Source: Desulfobacterales bacterium (GTDB taxonomy: Bacteria > Desulfobacterota > Desulfobacteria > Desulfobacterales > Desulfobacteraceae). From it: a DNA stretch of 17,566 nt. The position numbers were made by a program, and so were the translations under genes. Position 1 is the stretch's first letter, and each line of letters opens with the position of its first letter. Of this stretch, positions 1 through 9,293 are shown one piece after another. The stretch spans positions 1 to 17,566 of the forward strand of contig JAKSBM010000150.1 in the NCBI GenBank assembly GCA_022361135.1, given 5' to 3'. The notes beneath the pieces are model-generated. The model saw only the letters and a program-made list of their open reading frames with translations. It made no database searches and had not been told where the DNA came from.

Positions 1-1431
1 GGGGTAGGATCCCCCCACCCGGTAAATTTCCCCGGATTGCAGGGCCCGCAGGATTTTTACCTGCATGTCCATGGGCATGTCCCCGATTTCATCCAGGAAA
101 AGGGTACCGCCGTCGGCCAGTTCGAATTTCCCGGGCCGCCCCCCCTTCTGGGCTCCGGTGAAGGCCCCTTCCATGTATCCGAAGAGTTCACTTTCCAGCA
201 ATTCCCTGGGGATGGCCCCGCAATTGATGACCACAAAGGGTTTGTCCCGCCGGGGGCCGGCATTGTGGATGGCCTGGGCAAAGAGTTCCTTACCCGTGCC
301 CGTGGCCCCGTAGAGCAGGACCGATGCCGTTCCCCGGGCCGCCACCCGGGCCAGTTTTTTAACATCCCTAATGGCGGTGCTTTTGCCAATGATGGAATTA
401 AAGGTGAAATGGGCCTGGGAACCCACCATATTGTTCACCAGTTTGAGGATCCGTTTTTTGCCCATGATAAGAAGCAGGCCGCCGGCCCGGCTTCCGGTTT
501 CCCCATGGGGTTGGCCGATGGGATCCAGGGAGGAGATCAGGATCTGGCTGGCCTGGTTCCAGGTGTAGGTGATCTCCTTTTCCCAGAAGGCCCGTCCCTC
601 CTTGAGGTGATCCATGAGGTCGGTGTTGTTCCCCAGCATCTGGGTGATGTCGTCCAGGTCCTCCGCCCCCAGGGTCCCCAGCATGAGGCGGGCGGCCTGG
701 TTGATTTGGATCACCCGGCCCTGCTGGTCCAGGGCAATGACCCCCCGGTTGTCCGATTCCACCAGGGCGGTCATATATTTGTTTTTCAGGGCCAGCTCCC
801 TTGCCTTTTCATACTCGCCGATCTGGGAGCGGATGGTTTCCGCCGCCTGGACGACCATGCCCAGGGTGTGGGTGTGGACCTGGGAGACATGGCCGCTCAG
901 GGCAATGACGCCCAAAAGTCGGTTCTGGGGGTCAAAGACCGGGGCCGCTGAATTGGTGATGTGGTGGGCGGATTTGGAATACATCTCCTTACCCGACACC
1001 TGGGTGGGGGTTTGGGTTTCCAGGACCAGGCCGATGGCGCAGGTGCCCAAATCCCGTTCCGTCCACCGATACCCGGGCACGCAATTCCGGTTTTCATATT
1101 GGGCAATGAGATCTTCATCCCCCTGGACATGGAGGATATAGCCGTCCCGGTCCGCCACGGCCATGCCGAATCCCGTTCCCTTGAGCAACATATAAAGGGT
1201 GTCCATCTGCTGGGTCACCAAGTCGAAAAAGGGCTGGGCATTTTGGATCCGTTGCTCCAATTGCCGGGGCGTCAGTCGGTGTTTGTCCGGGGCTTTGGCC
1301 AGATTGGGATCAATGCCGTAGGCCCTGGACCGTTCATGGGAGTCTTCAATGACCTGGGCATGGTCCTGGATTTTAAATTTGGCATGGGTGAAAAAACCCT
1401 GGGGGTAAATGGGAGATTTGGTTTGGCTCAT
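1..1431 (-). CDS. AcoR-like sigma-54-dependent transcriptional activator (partial, 3' end outside window)
   Basis: An enhancer-binding activator that would hydrolyse ATP to open sigma-54 promoters. The frame reads from ATG at 1431 to the window edge, giving 477 residues without a stop. The N-terminal part looks like the AcoR group: a [12 protein letters not shown] segment near residues 31-42, a GAF-like sensor at about 75-205 and a PAS-like domain at about 215-325. The AAA+ domain follows, with Walker A GATGTGKE at 375-382, the sigma-54 contact loop GAFTGA at 422-427 and Walker B GGTLFLDE at 441-448. Walker A has Ala where GESGTGKE is common; the loop is intact. The rest of the AAA+ domain and the expected Fis-type DNA-binding domain lie beyond the left edge. 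The start has no clear ribosome site; GTG at 1443 is an alternative. The lysR gene ends 41 bases upstream on the same strand, so co-transcription is possible. Effector and targets cannot be read from the sequence. Confidence 0.93.
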   Translation of the reverse strand, partial: MSQTKSPIYPQGFFTHAKFKIQDHAQVIEDSHERSRAYGIDPNLAKAPDKHRLTPRQLEQRIQNAQPFFDLVTQQMDTLYMLLKGTGFGMAVADRDGYILHVQGDEDLIAQYENRNCVPGYRWTERDLGTCAIGLVLETQTPTQVSGKEMYSKSAHHITNSAAPVFDPQNRLLGVIALSGHVSQVHTHTLGMVVQAAETIRSQIGEYEKARELALKNKYMTALVESDNRGVIALDQQGRVIQINQAARLMLGTLGAEDLDDITQMLGNNTDLMDHLKEGRAFWEKEITYTWNQASQILISSLDPIGQPHGETGSRAGGLLLIMGKKRILKLVNNMVGSQAHFTFNSIIGKSTAIRDVKKLARVAARGTASVLLYGATGTGKELFAQAIHNAGPRRDKPFVVINCGAIPRELLESELFGYMEGAFTGAQKGGRPGKFELADGGTLFLDEIGDMPMDMQVKILRALQSGEIYRVGGSYP

Positions 1432-1472
1432 GGGTTCCGACACTGTCTAATGGTTGGGATATTGGCCATAAG

Positions 1473-2399
1473 TTAATGGAGTGTATGGGGTTCGTCAAGG
1501 GTCCGGGATGCTTCCATTTCATGGACCAACCACTCCTGGAAGGCCTTCACCTCCGGAGCATGCTCATTGAAATCCGGGCGGGAAAAATAGTAAAATCCCG
1601 TTTTAAAGGGGATGTGGCCAAAGGGGGCCACCAATCGTCCCGAGGTTAATTCCTCCCGGATGAGGAATTGGTCCCCCAGGGCAACGCCCAATCCGGCCAC
1701 GGCGGCCTGGAGTGCGGCGTCATCCACCTCAAATACCTGCCCCCGTTCCAATCGAAGTCCTTCCACATCCATCTGATTTGCCCAGGCCTGCCATTCCCTT
1801 AGATTGGGGTTGTTGTGCAAAAGCATGTGTCGGCTGAGATCACCGGGGTTGTCCAGGGGAATATCTTCCTGGAGGAGGCGGGGGGAGCAGACCGGTACCA
1901 GTCGTTCTTCCAGGATTTTGCAGCGTTTGACCCCGGCCCGTTCACCCCCCAGGTGGGTGATGCCGGCATCGAAATTTTCCCGGGAGAAGTCCACATTGGC
2001 GCTGGAGGTGGTCAGCCGGACCCGGATGTCCGGGTATTGGGTCTGGAATCGATGGAGCCGGGGGATGAGCCAGCGGATGGCAAAGGTGGGGTGAACCTTG
2101 AGGTTGAGGTCTTTTTGTTGGTGTTTTAGTGCATCCAGGGCATCGTTCATGATGCCGAAGGCGCGGGTCAGGGGGGGGAGGAGCAGGGCGCCCTGGTCCG
2201 TGAGTACCAATTTCCGGTGTTGGCGAATGAAAAGGCTGATGTTCAGGTCGGTTTCCAATTGTTTAATCTGACGGCTCACCGCCCCTTGGGTCACGTTAAG
2301 TTCCCGGGCTGCAAGGGTAAAGCTCAGCAGGCGTCCGGCAGCTTCAAAAGCCCGGAGCGCATTGAGTGAGGGCAGGGGGTTGGACTTTGAGTTTGGCAT
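1473..2399 (-). CDS. LysR-family transcriptional regulator, GcvA-like
   Basis: A 308-residue DNA-binding regulator of the usual LysR length. The N-terminal winged helix-turn-helix spans about residues 10-70 and contains LNALRAFEAAGRLLSF and LNVTQGAVSRQIKQLE, wording typical of the GcvA subgroup. The rest is the periplasmic-binding-protein-like effector domain, in which a small ligand is sensed. The start at 2399 (MPNSK) puts the HTH at the normal position; the ribosome site is weak (GAG about 9 bases upstream). The gene is divergent from the ornithine aminotransferase gene across 135 bases, the classic arrangement in which a LysR protein controls both itself and its neighbour. I infer that it regulates rocD in response to an amino acid. 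It could also be co-transcribed with the sigma-54 activator downstream. Confidence 0.93.
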   Translation of the reverse strand: MPNSKSNPLPSLNALRAFEAAGRLLSFTLAARELNVTQGAVSRQIKQLETDLNISLFIRQHRKLVLTDQGALLLPPLTRAFGIMNDALDALKHQQKDLNLKVHPTFAIRWLIPRLHRFQTQYPDIRVRLTTSSANVDFSRENFDAGITHLGGERAGVKRCKILEERLVPVCSPRLLQEDIPLDNPGDLSRHMLLHNNPNLREWQAWANQMDVEGLRLERGQVFEVDDAALQAAVAGLGVALGDQFLIREELTSGRLVAPFGHIPFKTGFYYFSRPDFNEHAPEVKAFQEWLVHEMEASRTLDEPHTLH

Positions 2400-2461
2400 G
2401 TGTTTTTCTCATTCGAAATGTGTGTTAAAATCGTTTGACCACCCAGTATTAATGCTGTTTG

Positions 2462-2471
2462 ATGACGTCAT
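2462..2471. promoter_or_regulatory. Perfect palindrome ATGACGTCAT in the lysR-rocD divergent region
   Basis: ATGACGTCAT is a 10-base perfect palindrome, flanked by TTGA on the left and TTCAA on the right. It lies between the two divergent genes, directly before a possible rocD -35 element. LysR proteins commonly bind dyads in such positions, so this is a candidate operator. Binding is inferred, and a 10-base palindrome alone is not strong proof. Confidence 0.4.
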
Positions 2472-2500
2472 TCAATTGATTTTATGAAATTAGCTATAGA
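2471..2500 (+). promoter_or_regulatory. Possible sigma-70 promoter for rocD
   Basis: TATAGA at 2495-2500 resembles a -10 box. TTCAAT at 2471-2476 is a weak -35 box with an 18-base spacer. A weak -35 next to an upstream palindrome would fit a promoter that needs a LysR activator. The region is much more AT-rich than the genes on either side. Confidence 0.35.
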
Positions 2501-2534
2501 AAATATCATTTAGTCCAAAGAAAGGAAAGGGATT

Positions 2535-3737
2535 ATGAAAGCAGCGGATTTGATGGCATTGGAAGACCAATACGGTGCCAAAAATTACAAGCCCCTGGAC
2601 GTGGTTTTGGAAAAAGGGGAAGGCATTTGGGTCACCGATGTGGAAGGGAATCGTTACATGGACTGTTTGTCCGCATACTCTGCGGTGAACCAGGGCCATT
2701 GCCATCCCAGAATTTTCAAAGCCATGGTGACCCAGGCTGAAAAACTGACCCTGACCTCCCGTGCGTTTCGAAACGATCAGCTTCCCCTGCTCTATGAAGA
2801 ATTGTGTAAGCTCACCGATTCCCACAAGGTTCTCCCCATGAATTCCGGGGCCGAGGCCGTGGAATCCGTGATCAAATGTGCCCGGAAATGGGGATATGAG
2901 CACAAGAATGTGCCCGAGTCCCAGGCCGAGGTCATTTGTTGCAACGAAAACTTCCACGGCCGGACCCTTTCCATTATCGGCTTTTCCACCGATGACAATG
3001 CCCGTGAAAATTTCGGTCCCTTTACCCCGGGTTTCAAGACCATTCCCTTTGGGGATGCCGATGCCCTTGAAGCGGCCATCGGGCCCAACACCGTGGCCTT
3101 CATGGTGGAACCCATCCAGGGGGAAGCCGGTGTGATCATTCCCCCGGAAGGCTACCTGAAGCGGGTCCGGGAAATCTGCACGGAAAAGAATGTCCTCATG
3201 ATTCTGGATGAAATCCAGACGGGTTTAGGACGGACCGGTAAATTGCTGGCCGAGGAACACGAAGGGGTCCAGGCCGACCTCACCCTCATCGGCAAGGCCC
3301 TGTCCGGTGGGTTTTATCCCGTCTCCGCCGTCCTCTCCAATGAAGCCGTCCTCGGCGTCCTGAAACCGGGACAGCACGGCTCCACCTTTGGCGGCAACCC
3401 CCTGGCCTGCGCCGTGGCCCGGGAAGCCCTCAAGGTGTTGGTTGAAGAAAATATGGTGGAAAATGCAGCGGAGATGGGAGACTATTTCCTGGAAGAACTC
3501 CAGAAAATCGACAATTCCGATATCAAGGAAATCCGGGGCCGGGGTCTCATGATTGCCATTGAATTGAAGGAAGGCACCCCCGGTGGTGCCCGGGCCATCT
3601 GCGAAGCCCTGATGCACGAAGGAATCCTTTGCAAGGAAACCCATACCTATACCATCCGTTTTGCCCCGCCATTGGTCATCACCAAGGAAGACATTGACTG
3701 GGCCATGGAACGGATCCGTAAGGTCATGTCCCAATAA
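2535..3737 (+). CDS. rocD: Ornithine--oxo-acid aminotransferase (ornithine aminotransferase)
   Basis: A pyridoxal-phosphate enzyme of the class-III aminotransferase family that moves the delta-amino group of ornithine to 2-oxoglutarate. The product is glutamate semialdehyde, linking arginine/ornithine breakdown to proline and glutamate. Its 400 residues match the family length. Visible landmarks are the cofactor-binding NSGAEA at 103-108, FHGRTL at 140-145, [14 protein letters not shown] at 222-235 with Asp225 for the pyridine nitrogen, Lys254 in IGKALSGG as the Schiff-base lysine, and [10 protein letters not shown] at 281-290. The start at 2535 is preceded by AGGAAAGGG. The gene stands alone between the divergent lysR gene and a strong terminator. 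Close relatives (ArgD, GabT) share the fold. The overall wording fits RocD best, but the substrate was not proved. Confidence 0.93.
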   Translation: MKAADLMALEDQYGAKNYKPLDVVLEKGEGIWVTDVEGNRYMDCLSAYSAVNQGHCHPRIFKAMVTQAEKLTLTSRAFRNDQLPLLYEELCKLTDSHKVLPMNSGAEAVESVIKCARKWGYEHKNVPESQAEVICCNENFHGRTLSIIGFSTDDNARENFGPFTPGFKTIPFGDADALEAAIGPNTVAFMVEPIQGEAGVIIPPEGYLKRVREICTEKNVLMILDEIQTGLGRTGKLLAEEHEGVQADLTLIGKALSGGFYPVSAVLSNEAVLGVLKPGQHGSTFGGNPLACAVAREALKVLVEENMVENAAEMGDYFLEELQKIDNSDIKEIRGRGLMIAIELKEGTPGGARAICEALMHEGILCKETHTYTIRFAPPLVITKEDIDWAMERIRKVMSQ

Positions 3738-3804
3738 TTGCCCCTTTCAGGGGTTCCGTCCCTCCCCCCCGGCAGGCTCGGACCGGTCGGAATCCCTGTT
3801 GCCC

Positions 3805-3853
3805 ATCCCCCCGGGTCTGGTATCCCCCCCACCAGAGCCGGGGGGATTTTTTT
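3805..3853 (+). terminator. Rho-independent terminator after rocD
   Basis: A 17-base arm, ATCCCCCCGGGTCTGGT at 3805-3821, pairs with 3831-3847 with a single mismatch across a 9-base loop. Seven T follow at 3847-3853. It lies 67 bases after the rocD stop and ends that transcript. Confidence 0.93.
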
Positions 3854-4347
3854 ATTCCGGCCCTGCGTCCCATGGAAAATTGCCATGTAGATAGCGTTTC
3901 AAAATAAGCTTTCCATTGAATGGGTTTAAGTGTCGCATGGATGCCCCAATGGGAGATGGACCTTTGTTCATTTGATTGAAGGTTTTTTTCCCAACCCGGC
4001 GATGACGGGGGGAGGAAGATTCCACTGCCGCCGTTGCGGTCGTCCTGACCGCAGCGCCTGCCAAGGGTCCCGTCCCATTCGTCCTGAAGCTGCCGGAGCC
4101 CTTAACGCCCGTTCCATCTCCCTCCCTCATCTGATCTCCCGGGTATGATTGGCAAATCCCATGGTCGACGGTGTTGGAAAGGTTATTCAAAAGAACGTTC
4201 TGATTGACCGGGGTCGCAACCCATTTTCTGTTAGATGACAAATTTTATGTGGTGTAACTACAGAGGGTTACGTTTGATCTTGATGAGCGGGTCCTAATCA
4301 TGGCCCATGACCCAGGGACATATTTTGAGAATGCCATAAAATATGCT
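3854..4347. other. Gene-poor intergenic stretch
   Basis: Between the rocD terminator and the stop of the DUF1302-like gene I see no convincing gene. The frames open here (for example 3852-4241 minus and 3930-4148 plus) have low-complexity, unlikely translations and no good ribosome site. The stretch contains a GC-rich hairpin, GTTGCGGTC/GACCGCAGC at 4033-4055. It also holds a short palindrome, TCATGGCCCATGA at 4298-4310, and an AT-rich dyad, CATATTTT/AAAATATG at 4319-4345. None has a clear T tract, so I do not call a terminator or an RNA gene. Confidence 0.6.
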
Positions 4348-5826
4348 TTAGAAGGAATAGGTCATCCTACAGAAAATCCGGTCCATGTCTTCATAGCTGT
4401 TGATGATGGTGTCGGCATTGTCGGCGTCGTAGAAGGCCACCCCCAGTTCCATGCTGAAATGGTCGGTGAAATCATATTCTCCGGAAAGGCGGAGGATGTT
4501 CCCATTGCCCGGTGAGAGCCAGACCCAGAATAATTCCCAGTCCAGGGTTTCATGCCACATATTGTAATTGGCCTGGACATAGGTCTGGTATTGATACCGG
4601 GAAAGAATCAGGCTGGATTCATAGTCCAGGGTCCGCAGGCATTTTCCCTCCACCAGGAGGACCAGGTCGTCCAATCCCGAATATTCAACCCCGGCCAGGA
4701 ATTCCACCTGGTCCCGTCTTTCAAAGCTTCTGACCCGGTCCAGGGACTGGCCCGCCAGGGTCAGGGCCGTGATCTGCTCCTGGAAATCCTTCCGTTGCAC
4801 GGCCCGGTCCCATCGATAGACCCCCTCCAATTTGACCAGGGCATTGCCCAGGGCCCGGTTGGCCGAGATGCCGACCAGGCTCATCTTTTCATATCCCGGT
4901 TTCAGGGCCATGCCCCCCCCGGGGGTGAGGTTCTGAAAAACCAGGATCGGGGTGGCATCGTAGCTGCGCCCTCCCACCAGGGCGATGTCGGTGCCGTTGA
5001 AACTCTTTGTTGCCTTGAGTCCAAATCCCTGGGGCAGGGCCTGACTGTCCGGGGTTTCCCGGTCCTGGATTTCCACCCCGGGCAGGCGGAAGGGGGCAAA
5101 GGCATCAAAGTCCCCGGCCGGGCCGGAAAGCTTATCCCCGGGAAATTCATGGATGCCGACCCCCTCCAGGGTGAAATGGGCTGTTTCCGCGGTGAGGCGC
5201 AGGGCCGTGAGGGGCATGCGGGCATCTTCCAATTCCATGAGGCCGGGGCGGGTCATGTCCCTGGGGCTGATGAAATCCAGGAGCCGGGCATAGTTGGATT
5301 CCCCCCAGGATATGATCTGGCGGCCGGCCCTGAGGTGGATCCAATCTGCAAATGACGTATCCACATAGGCTTCCCGGAGTTCCCCTTCCCATTCTTCATC
5401 GTCCTGGTCCCCGGTGCCGGGTTTTCCCCGGTGGGTGAGTTGGTAGGCCGCCTCGTGGGCCCCGCGCACCGTGACCCGGGCCCGTGTCCGGTCGGAGATT
5501 TTATATTCCCCCTCCAGGTGGATGAGGGGTCGCAGGGAGGAGAGTTTGTCCTGGGATTTGTTAAAGCCGATTTCCGTGGTGAATTCCAGGTAGCCGCCCA
5601 TGTGGAAGGGGGATGCTGCCTTGGGGGGGGCTGCCAGGGTCTGGGCCGCCGCTGCATCGGCTGCGGCAAAGGGATCGGCCATGTCCGAATCCAGCTCGGT
5701 TTCCTCCCAGGCATGGGCCGGGGCGGTTGGAGTTTTGCAGTGTCCGGCGGGCAGGGCCAGGGCAAAGAACAGAATCCAGATCAGGAGAATTGCGGGGTGA
5801 ATGGGACATTGCCGTGGGGAAGTCAT
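4348..5826 (-). CDS. DUF1302-like outer-membrane beta-barrel protein
   Basis: A 492-residue predicted outer-membrane protein. The N-terminus has a hydrophobic signal segment at about residues 12-28, then an Ala-rich linker. The rest alternates polar and hydrophobic residues as expected for beta-strands, and the chain ends in Phe (CRMTYSF), the usual terminal signal for barrel insertion. The segment LRAGRQIISWGESNYARLLD followed by ISPRD, near residues 155-180, resembles the VGRQ..WGES...NPxD signature of DUF1302 proteins. These proteins often occur next to RND/MMPL transporters and LolA-like proteins, as here. Its ATG (5826-5824) overlaps the preceding gene's TAA by one base, so the two are probably translationally coupled. 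Likely role: the outer-membrane end of the export system. The substrate is unknown. Confidence 0.8.
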   Translation of the reverse strand: MTSPRQCPIHPAILLIWILFFALALPAGHCKTPTAPAHAWEETELDSDMADPFAAADAAAAQTLAAPPKAASPFHMGGYLEFTTEIGFNKSQDKLSSLRPLIHLEGEYKISDRTRARVTVRGAHEAAYQLTHRGKPGTGDQDDEEWEGELREAYVDTSFADWIHLRAGRQIISWGESNYARLLDFISPRDMTRPGLMELEDARMPLTALRLTAETAHFTLEGVGIHEFPGDKLSGPAGDFDAFAPFRLPGVEIQDRETPDSQALPQGFGLKATKSFNGTDIALVGGRSYDATPILVFQNLTPGGGMALKPGYEKMSLVGISANRALGNALVKLEGVYRWDRAVQRKDFQEQITALTLAGQSLDRVRSFERRDQVEFLAGVEYSGLDDLVLLVEGKCLRTLDYESSLILSRYQYQTYVQANYNMWHETLDWELFWVWLSPGNGNILRLSGEYDFTDHFSMELGVAFYDADNADTIINSYEDMDRIFCRMTYSF

Positions 5827-6638
5827 TAGAAGCCCTGCTCCATGCTCACCGGGGTGAAATATCCGTCCTTCACCTGGGTATTGTACATGACATTGGACAG
5901 CTTCATTACCGTGGAGTGGCTGACCTTCCCCTTTTCCGTGGTCACCATGGTGAGTTTGAGGGGGGTCCAGATTCCGTCTATTTCTTCAATGTCTTCGGCT
6001 TTGAAGTATTTGATCTTCTGGCCCTGGGTCACCCAGTATTTGGCCTTGACGATGACCAGATTGTCCTTTCGGACCCAGACCAGTATTTTGGCATATCCGG
6101 TTTCCTCGGCCACCCGTTCCTTGGCCTGGGGTTTGGGACGGCCTTTGATGACCCAGGTCTCCACCCCGTCCAATTGATAACTTTTTTTAACAAAGCTGTA
6201 GTCCCAGTCCTTGATATCCATGCCGTTGATGTCTGAATAGGAAAAATCCGAGCCCATGAAGGCCCCGCTTTTATCCTTGGCGGCGATGCGTTTCACCTTG
6301 GCCATGGCCGGGAGGAAAAGCCAGGAATCGTCTTCCTTTTTTTCCCAGTCAAATGACATGTAGGCGGTGTTCCGGACATCGGCCGGGGAGAGGAAAAAGA
6401 TGATGCCTTTGGTATCTTCCCCATATTCCTTTCGGATGCTTTTCATTTCCCGGATCCGTTGTTTTTTATTCCGGTCCACCAGGATCATCCGGGTATCGGA
6501 TATGGCGGTATTGCCTTTGTCCCGGGCGTCCACGGCTTCCATGACCGCCTGGGCATCCATGGCCGTGGCCGGGGGGGGCAAGATTAAAAGTCCGACCAGG
6601 AGGGCCGTGACGGGGGCGATGAATTTAAATGGGTTCAT
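5826..6638 (-). CDS. Outer membrane lipoprotein-sorting-like periplasmic protein (LolA-like fold)
   Basis: A 270-residue exported protein. The start at 6638 (MNPFKFIAPV) is chosen over an upstream in-frame one because AAGGAGAT lies just before it and a clean signal peptide follows, with likely cleavage after ATA at about residue 26. The mature part matches the RND-associated outer membrane lipoprotein-sorting family. Visible landmarks are the DSWLFLPAMAKVKRIAAKDK block and, right after it, GAFMGSDFSYSDI, both typical of that group. Such proteins have a LolA-like half-barrel thought to shield acyl chains in the periplasm. The gene lies 13 bases after the RND gene and overlaps the barrel gene by one base (TAATG). 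I infer it carries substrate from the inner-membrane pump toward the outer membrane. Confidence 0.85.
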   Translation of the reverse strand: MNPFKFIAPVTALLVGLLILPPPATAMDAQAVMEAVDARDKGNTAISDTRMILVDRNKKQRIREMKSIRKEYGEDTKGIIFFLSPADVRNTAYMSFDWEKKEDDSWLFLPAMAKVKRIAAKDKSGAFMGSDFSYSDINGMDIKDWDYSFVKKSYQLDGVETWVIKGRPKPQAKERVAEETGYAKILVWVRKDNLVIVKAKYWVTQGQKIKYFKAEDIEEIDGIWTPLKLTMVTTEKGKVSHSTVMKLSNVMYNTQVKDGYFTPVSMEQGF

Positions 6639-6651
6639 GGGTATCTCCTTT

Positions 6652-9246
6652 TTATCCTTTTTCGGGTGAAGGGATGAAATTTGATTTTCGGACACGGCCC
6701 TGGGTGACCCGGGCCAGGGCCGGGAGAAATACCAGGGCGGAAAGGGCCGAGACCACCATGGTCAGGGTGATGAGCCAGCCCATGACAATGAGGGGGCCCA
6801 GGGAGGCAAACCAGAGGGCCAGGAATCCGCAGCCCACGGTGACGGCATTGGAGACAATGGCCTTGCCGCTGTGACGGACCGTGTTTTCCAGGGCCGCGTC
6901 AAAGGGCTGTCCCTGCTCCAGGCCGGCCTTGAGGCGGGAGAGGTAGTGGATGCTGTAATCCACCCCAATGCCGATGACCACCGAGGCGATGATGGCCGAT
7001 CCAATGTCCAGGGGGATGTTTAAAAATCCCATGACCCCGAAATTAATGGTGATGGTGAATCCCAGGGGGGCCATGGCAATGAGGGTGTAGCCCAGGTTGC
7101 GGAAGGTGATGCCCAGCATGACCAGGACCACTAGGATGGAGATGCTCAAACCGGTGATTTGCCCGGTGACGATTTCCCGGGTGGTGGCGGCCTCCACACT
7201 GGCCGTGCCCGTGATGGTGAGCTGGATTTCTCCGGGCAGATTCTGCCGGGCCCAGGCCTGGACCCGATCGGTGAAGAGCTTGGTTTCCAGGGAGGAGTTG
7301 GTGGTGAGGATGGCCGGCAGGTTGAGCTGGGTATAATCCATGTTGGACAGATCGGTGAGGCTGTCCCCCCCGGAGTTTTCATAGAGGAGGAGGAGCTGGG
7401 AAATCAGGTTCTGGTTTTGGGGGTCCCGGTCGGGGTCCACGGGGAGTCTGTCCTGGGACGGTTCCTGGTCATTGAGGACAAAGTGGATGCGCTGGACCAG
7501 ATCGGGGAGGCCCATGATTTTGCCCACCTCGGGCTGGGCCGACACATGGTCCATGAATCTCCTCACCTGGGCCAGGAGGTCGGGATGTTTGAATGGGCTC
7601 TCACCGGGGGCCCGGAGGAGGAAGTTGATCCGGGAAGATCCGGCCCCTTCCGTGTTCAGGGCCTGGGTGGCCCGGCGGATTTCTGATTTTGGTGAAAAGA
7701 AGGCGGCAAAATTATTGTCCACCCGGACCCGGGTGGCTCCATAGGCGAAGAGAAGGAGGAGAAGGGTGCCCAGGGCCAGGGTGATTCCGGGTCGCACCAC
7801 CGCCGTCCGGGTAAGCCCCTGGAGGGCCCGGGTATAGGGTGACGGGGGGGCGGCCCCGGTTGCGCCCTGGGCTTTTGTCTCTTTTTCTTCCTTGGGTCTG
7901 TTTTTTTCCGGTAGGACCATGAGCAGGGCCGGGATGAAGAGGAGGGAAAAGACCATGGCCACCAAGGCCCCCAGGCAGACATAGAGGCCGCAGTAGTGGA
8001 GTTGGACGATCTCCGTGATGGAGATGGCATAAAAGGCCGCCCCCGTGGTCAGGGAGGTCATGATCACCGGCAGGGTCAGGTGGTCCACGGTGAGGGCCAC
8101 GGCGGTTTCCCGGTCTGCCCCGGAAAGGATGTGGTCCCGGTATTCCGAATACATGTGAATTCCGTCGGCCACCCCGATGGAGAGGACAAAGACGGGCAGG
8201 GATATGGTGATGATGTGCAGGGGGACCTTGAAAAAGGCCATGACCCCCAGGGTGGCGGCCAGGGAGAGGAGGACCACGGTCAGGGGCATGGTCACCCCTT
8301 TGGCTCCCCTGAAGGTAATGAATAGGCAAGCGGTCACGATGAGGGTGACAGCGGCAAACATGATTTTTGAATCGGTTTTCATGGCCTGGCCCAGGGTGGC
8401 GGTGAGGGCGGGGAAGCCGGCAATGTGAACTTTCTCCGGACCGGGGTGGGTGTCGTGGACCAGGCGGCGGACCCGGGTGTAAATTTCATATTCCTTGTCT
8501 GGATCCACGGTGTCCGGGTCCAGGTTCAACTCGATGTTAATTCCCGTGTTCCTTCCCTGGTTGGAGACCAGAACCGGAGTGAACAGCCGGTTGCCCATGA
8601 CTTCGGCTCGGATGCGATCCAGTTCCCCTTGATTCCGGGGTGGGGTTTTGAATATGGGGCCCACATCCAGGGCCTGGTCCCGTGCCAGGATATTGTCCGT
8701 GGAGGCCAGGGAGCTGACCTTTCTCACCGGGTTGAGGTCGGTTTCCCATTGGGCCAGTGCCGCCTTTAGCCGGGGCAGGGGGGCGTCGGCAAATTCCAGG
8801 GCTTCCCGCACCTCGTCCACCCCCATCCAACTCTCCGGCCCAATGGGGGCATGGGCCAGTTTGGCCACGGCCAGGGCCACCTCTTCCGGGGCGTTTCCGG
8901 CCGCCTGGATCAGGTGTTGGCGGTGGGCCGGGGTGATGAGGTGGATGGCTTCAAAGGCCCGTGTCAGTCTTTGGATCCGATCCAGGGTGGCGGTGTTGAA
9001 AACCGTGGAATGGTCGGTTCCATCCACGGAAAGCATGACCATGATGCCGGAATTGCTCCCGGTGTATGTGGCCCTCATCCGGGAGCTGGCCACCCGGCTG
9101 GGGTGGTCCGGGGCCAGGAGTTCCGGGGATGGATCATTGCCCAGGCGGGGCAGATGGACGGCGGCCACAAGGGTGAGGCAGAGGAGGACCATTAGGGTTG
9201 CATGGGGATGTTGAGTGACCAGGGTTTGGATGACCCGCTTTACCAT
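6652..9246 (-). CDS. RND/MMPL-family transporter
   Basis: An 864-residue inner-membrane protein with the duplicated RND layout. A first membrane helix lies at about residues 13-33, followed by a large periplasmic loop to about 293 and a helix bundle at about 294-445. After a hydrophilic linker (about 446-480) come a second single helix near 487-505, a second loop, and a final bundle from about 695 to 850. Each bundle carries the conserved motif with a proton-relay acid: SIGVADGIHMYSEY with Asp361, and GIGVDYSIHYLSR with Asp763. It resembles the two-loop MMPL/hopanoid-exporter branch rather than AcrB, which is longer and works with a membrane-fusion protein; none is encoded here. The start at 9246 has GGAG upstream. 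It is the first gene of the three-gene operon, with a TetR-type operator about 50 bases before its start. Substrate inferred to be lipid-like, unproved. Confidence 0.92.
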   Translation of the reverse strand: MVKRVIQTLVTQHPHATLMVLLCLTLVAAVHLPRLGNDPSPELLAPDHPSRVASSRMRATYTGSNSGIMVMLSVDGTDHSTVFNTATLDRIQRLTRAFEAIHLITPAHRQHLIQAAGNAPEEVALAVAKLAHAPIGPESWMGVDEVREALEFADAPLPRLKAALAQWETDLNPVRKVSSLASTDNILARDQALDVGPIFKTPPRNQGELDRIRAEVMGNRLFTPVLVSNQGRNTGINIELNLDPDTVDPDKEYEIYTRVRRLVHDTHPGPEKVHIAGFPALTATLGQAMKTDSKIMFAAVTLIVTACLFITFRGAKGVTMPLTVVLLSLAATLGVMAFFKVPLHIITISLPVFVLSIGVADGIHMYSEYRDHILSGADRETAVALTVDHLTLPVIMTSLTTGAAFYAISITEIVQLHYCGLYVCLGALVAMVFSLLFIPALLMVLPEKNRPKEEKETKAQGATGAAPPSPYTRALQGLTRTAVVRPGITLALGTLLLLLFAYGATRVRVDNNFAAFFSPKSEIRRATQALNTEGAGSSRINFLLRAPGESPFKHPDLLAQVRRFMDHVSAQPEVGKIMGLPDLVQRIHFVLNDQEPSQDRLPVDPDRDPQNQNLISQLLLLYENSGGDSLTDLSNMDYTQLNLPAILTTNSSLETKLFTDRVQAWARQNLPGEIQLTITGTASVEAATTREIVTGQITGLSISILVVLVMLGITFRNLGYTLIAMAPLGFTITINFGVMGFLNIPLDIGSAIIASVVIGIGVDYSIHYLSRLKAGLEQGQPFDAALENTVRHSGKAIVSNAVTVGCGFLALWFASLGPLIVMGWLITLTMVVSALSALVFLPALARVTQGRVRKSNFIPSPEKG

Positions 9247-9293
9247 GGGCTGTCTCCGTGTTTTTTATCCGGCCGGGGGATGACCGAATTTTT

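Noticed and set aside
37..951. Long plus-strand open frame opposite the sigma-54 activator
   Set aside because: Its translation is Gly/Pro/His-rich with no motif, while the minus strand here encodes a clear GAF/PAS/AAA+ protein. It is an antisense shadow favoured by the codon bias.
3852..4241. 129-codon minus-strand frame in the gene-poor gap
   Set aside because: It has no ribosome site and no family resemblance, overlaps the rocD terminator by two bases, and its composition is unlike the neighbours.
4319..4345. AT-rich dyad CATATTTT/AAAATATG after the DUF1302-like gene as a terminator
   Set aside because: The stem has almost no G-C pairs and no T tract on the minus strand; it is too weak to call.
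4552..5355. 267-codon plus-strand open frame opposite the DUF1302-like gene
   Set aside because: Its low-complexity Gly/Gln/Pro translation lies antisense to a recognisable barrel protein.
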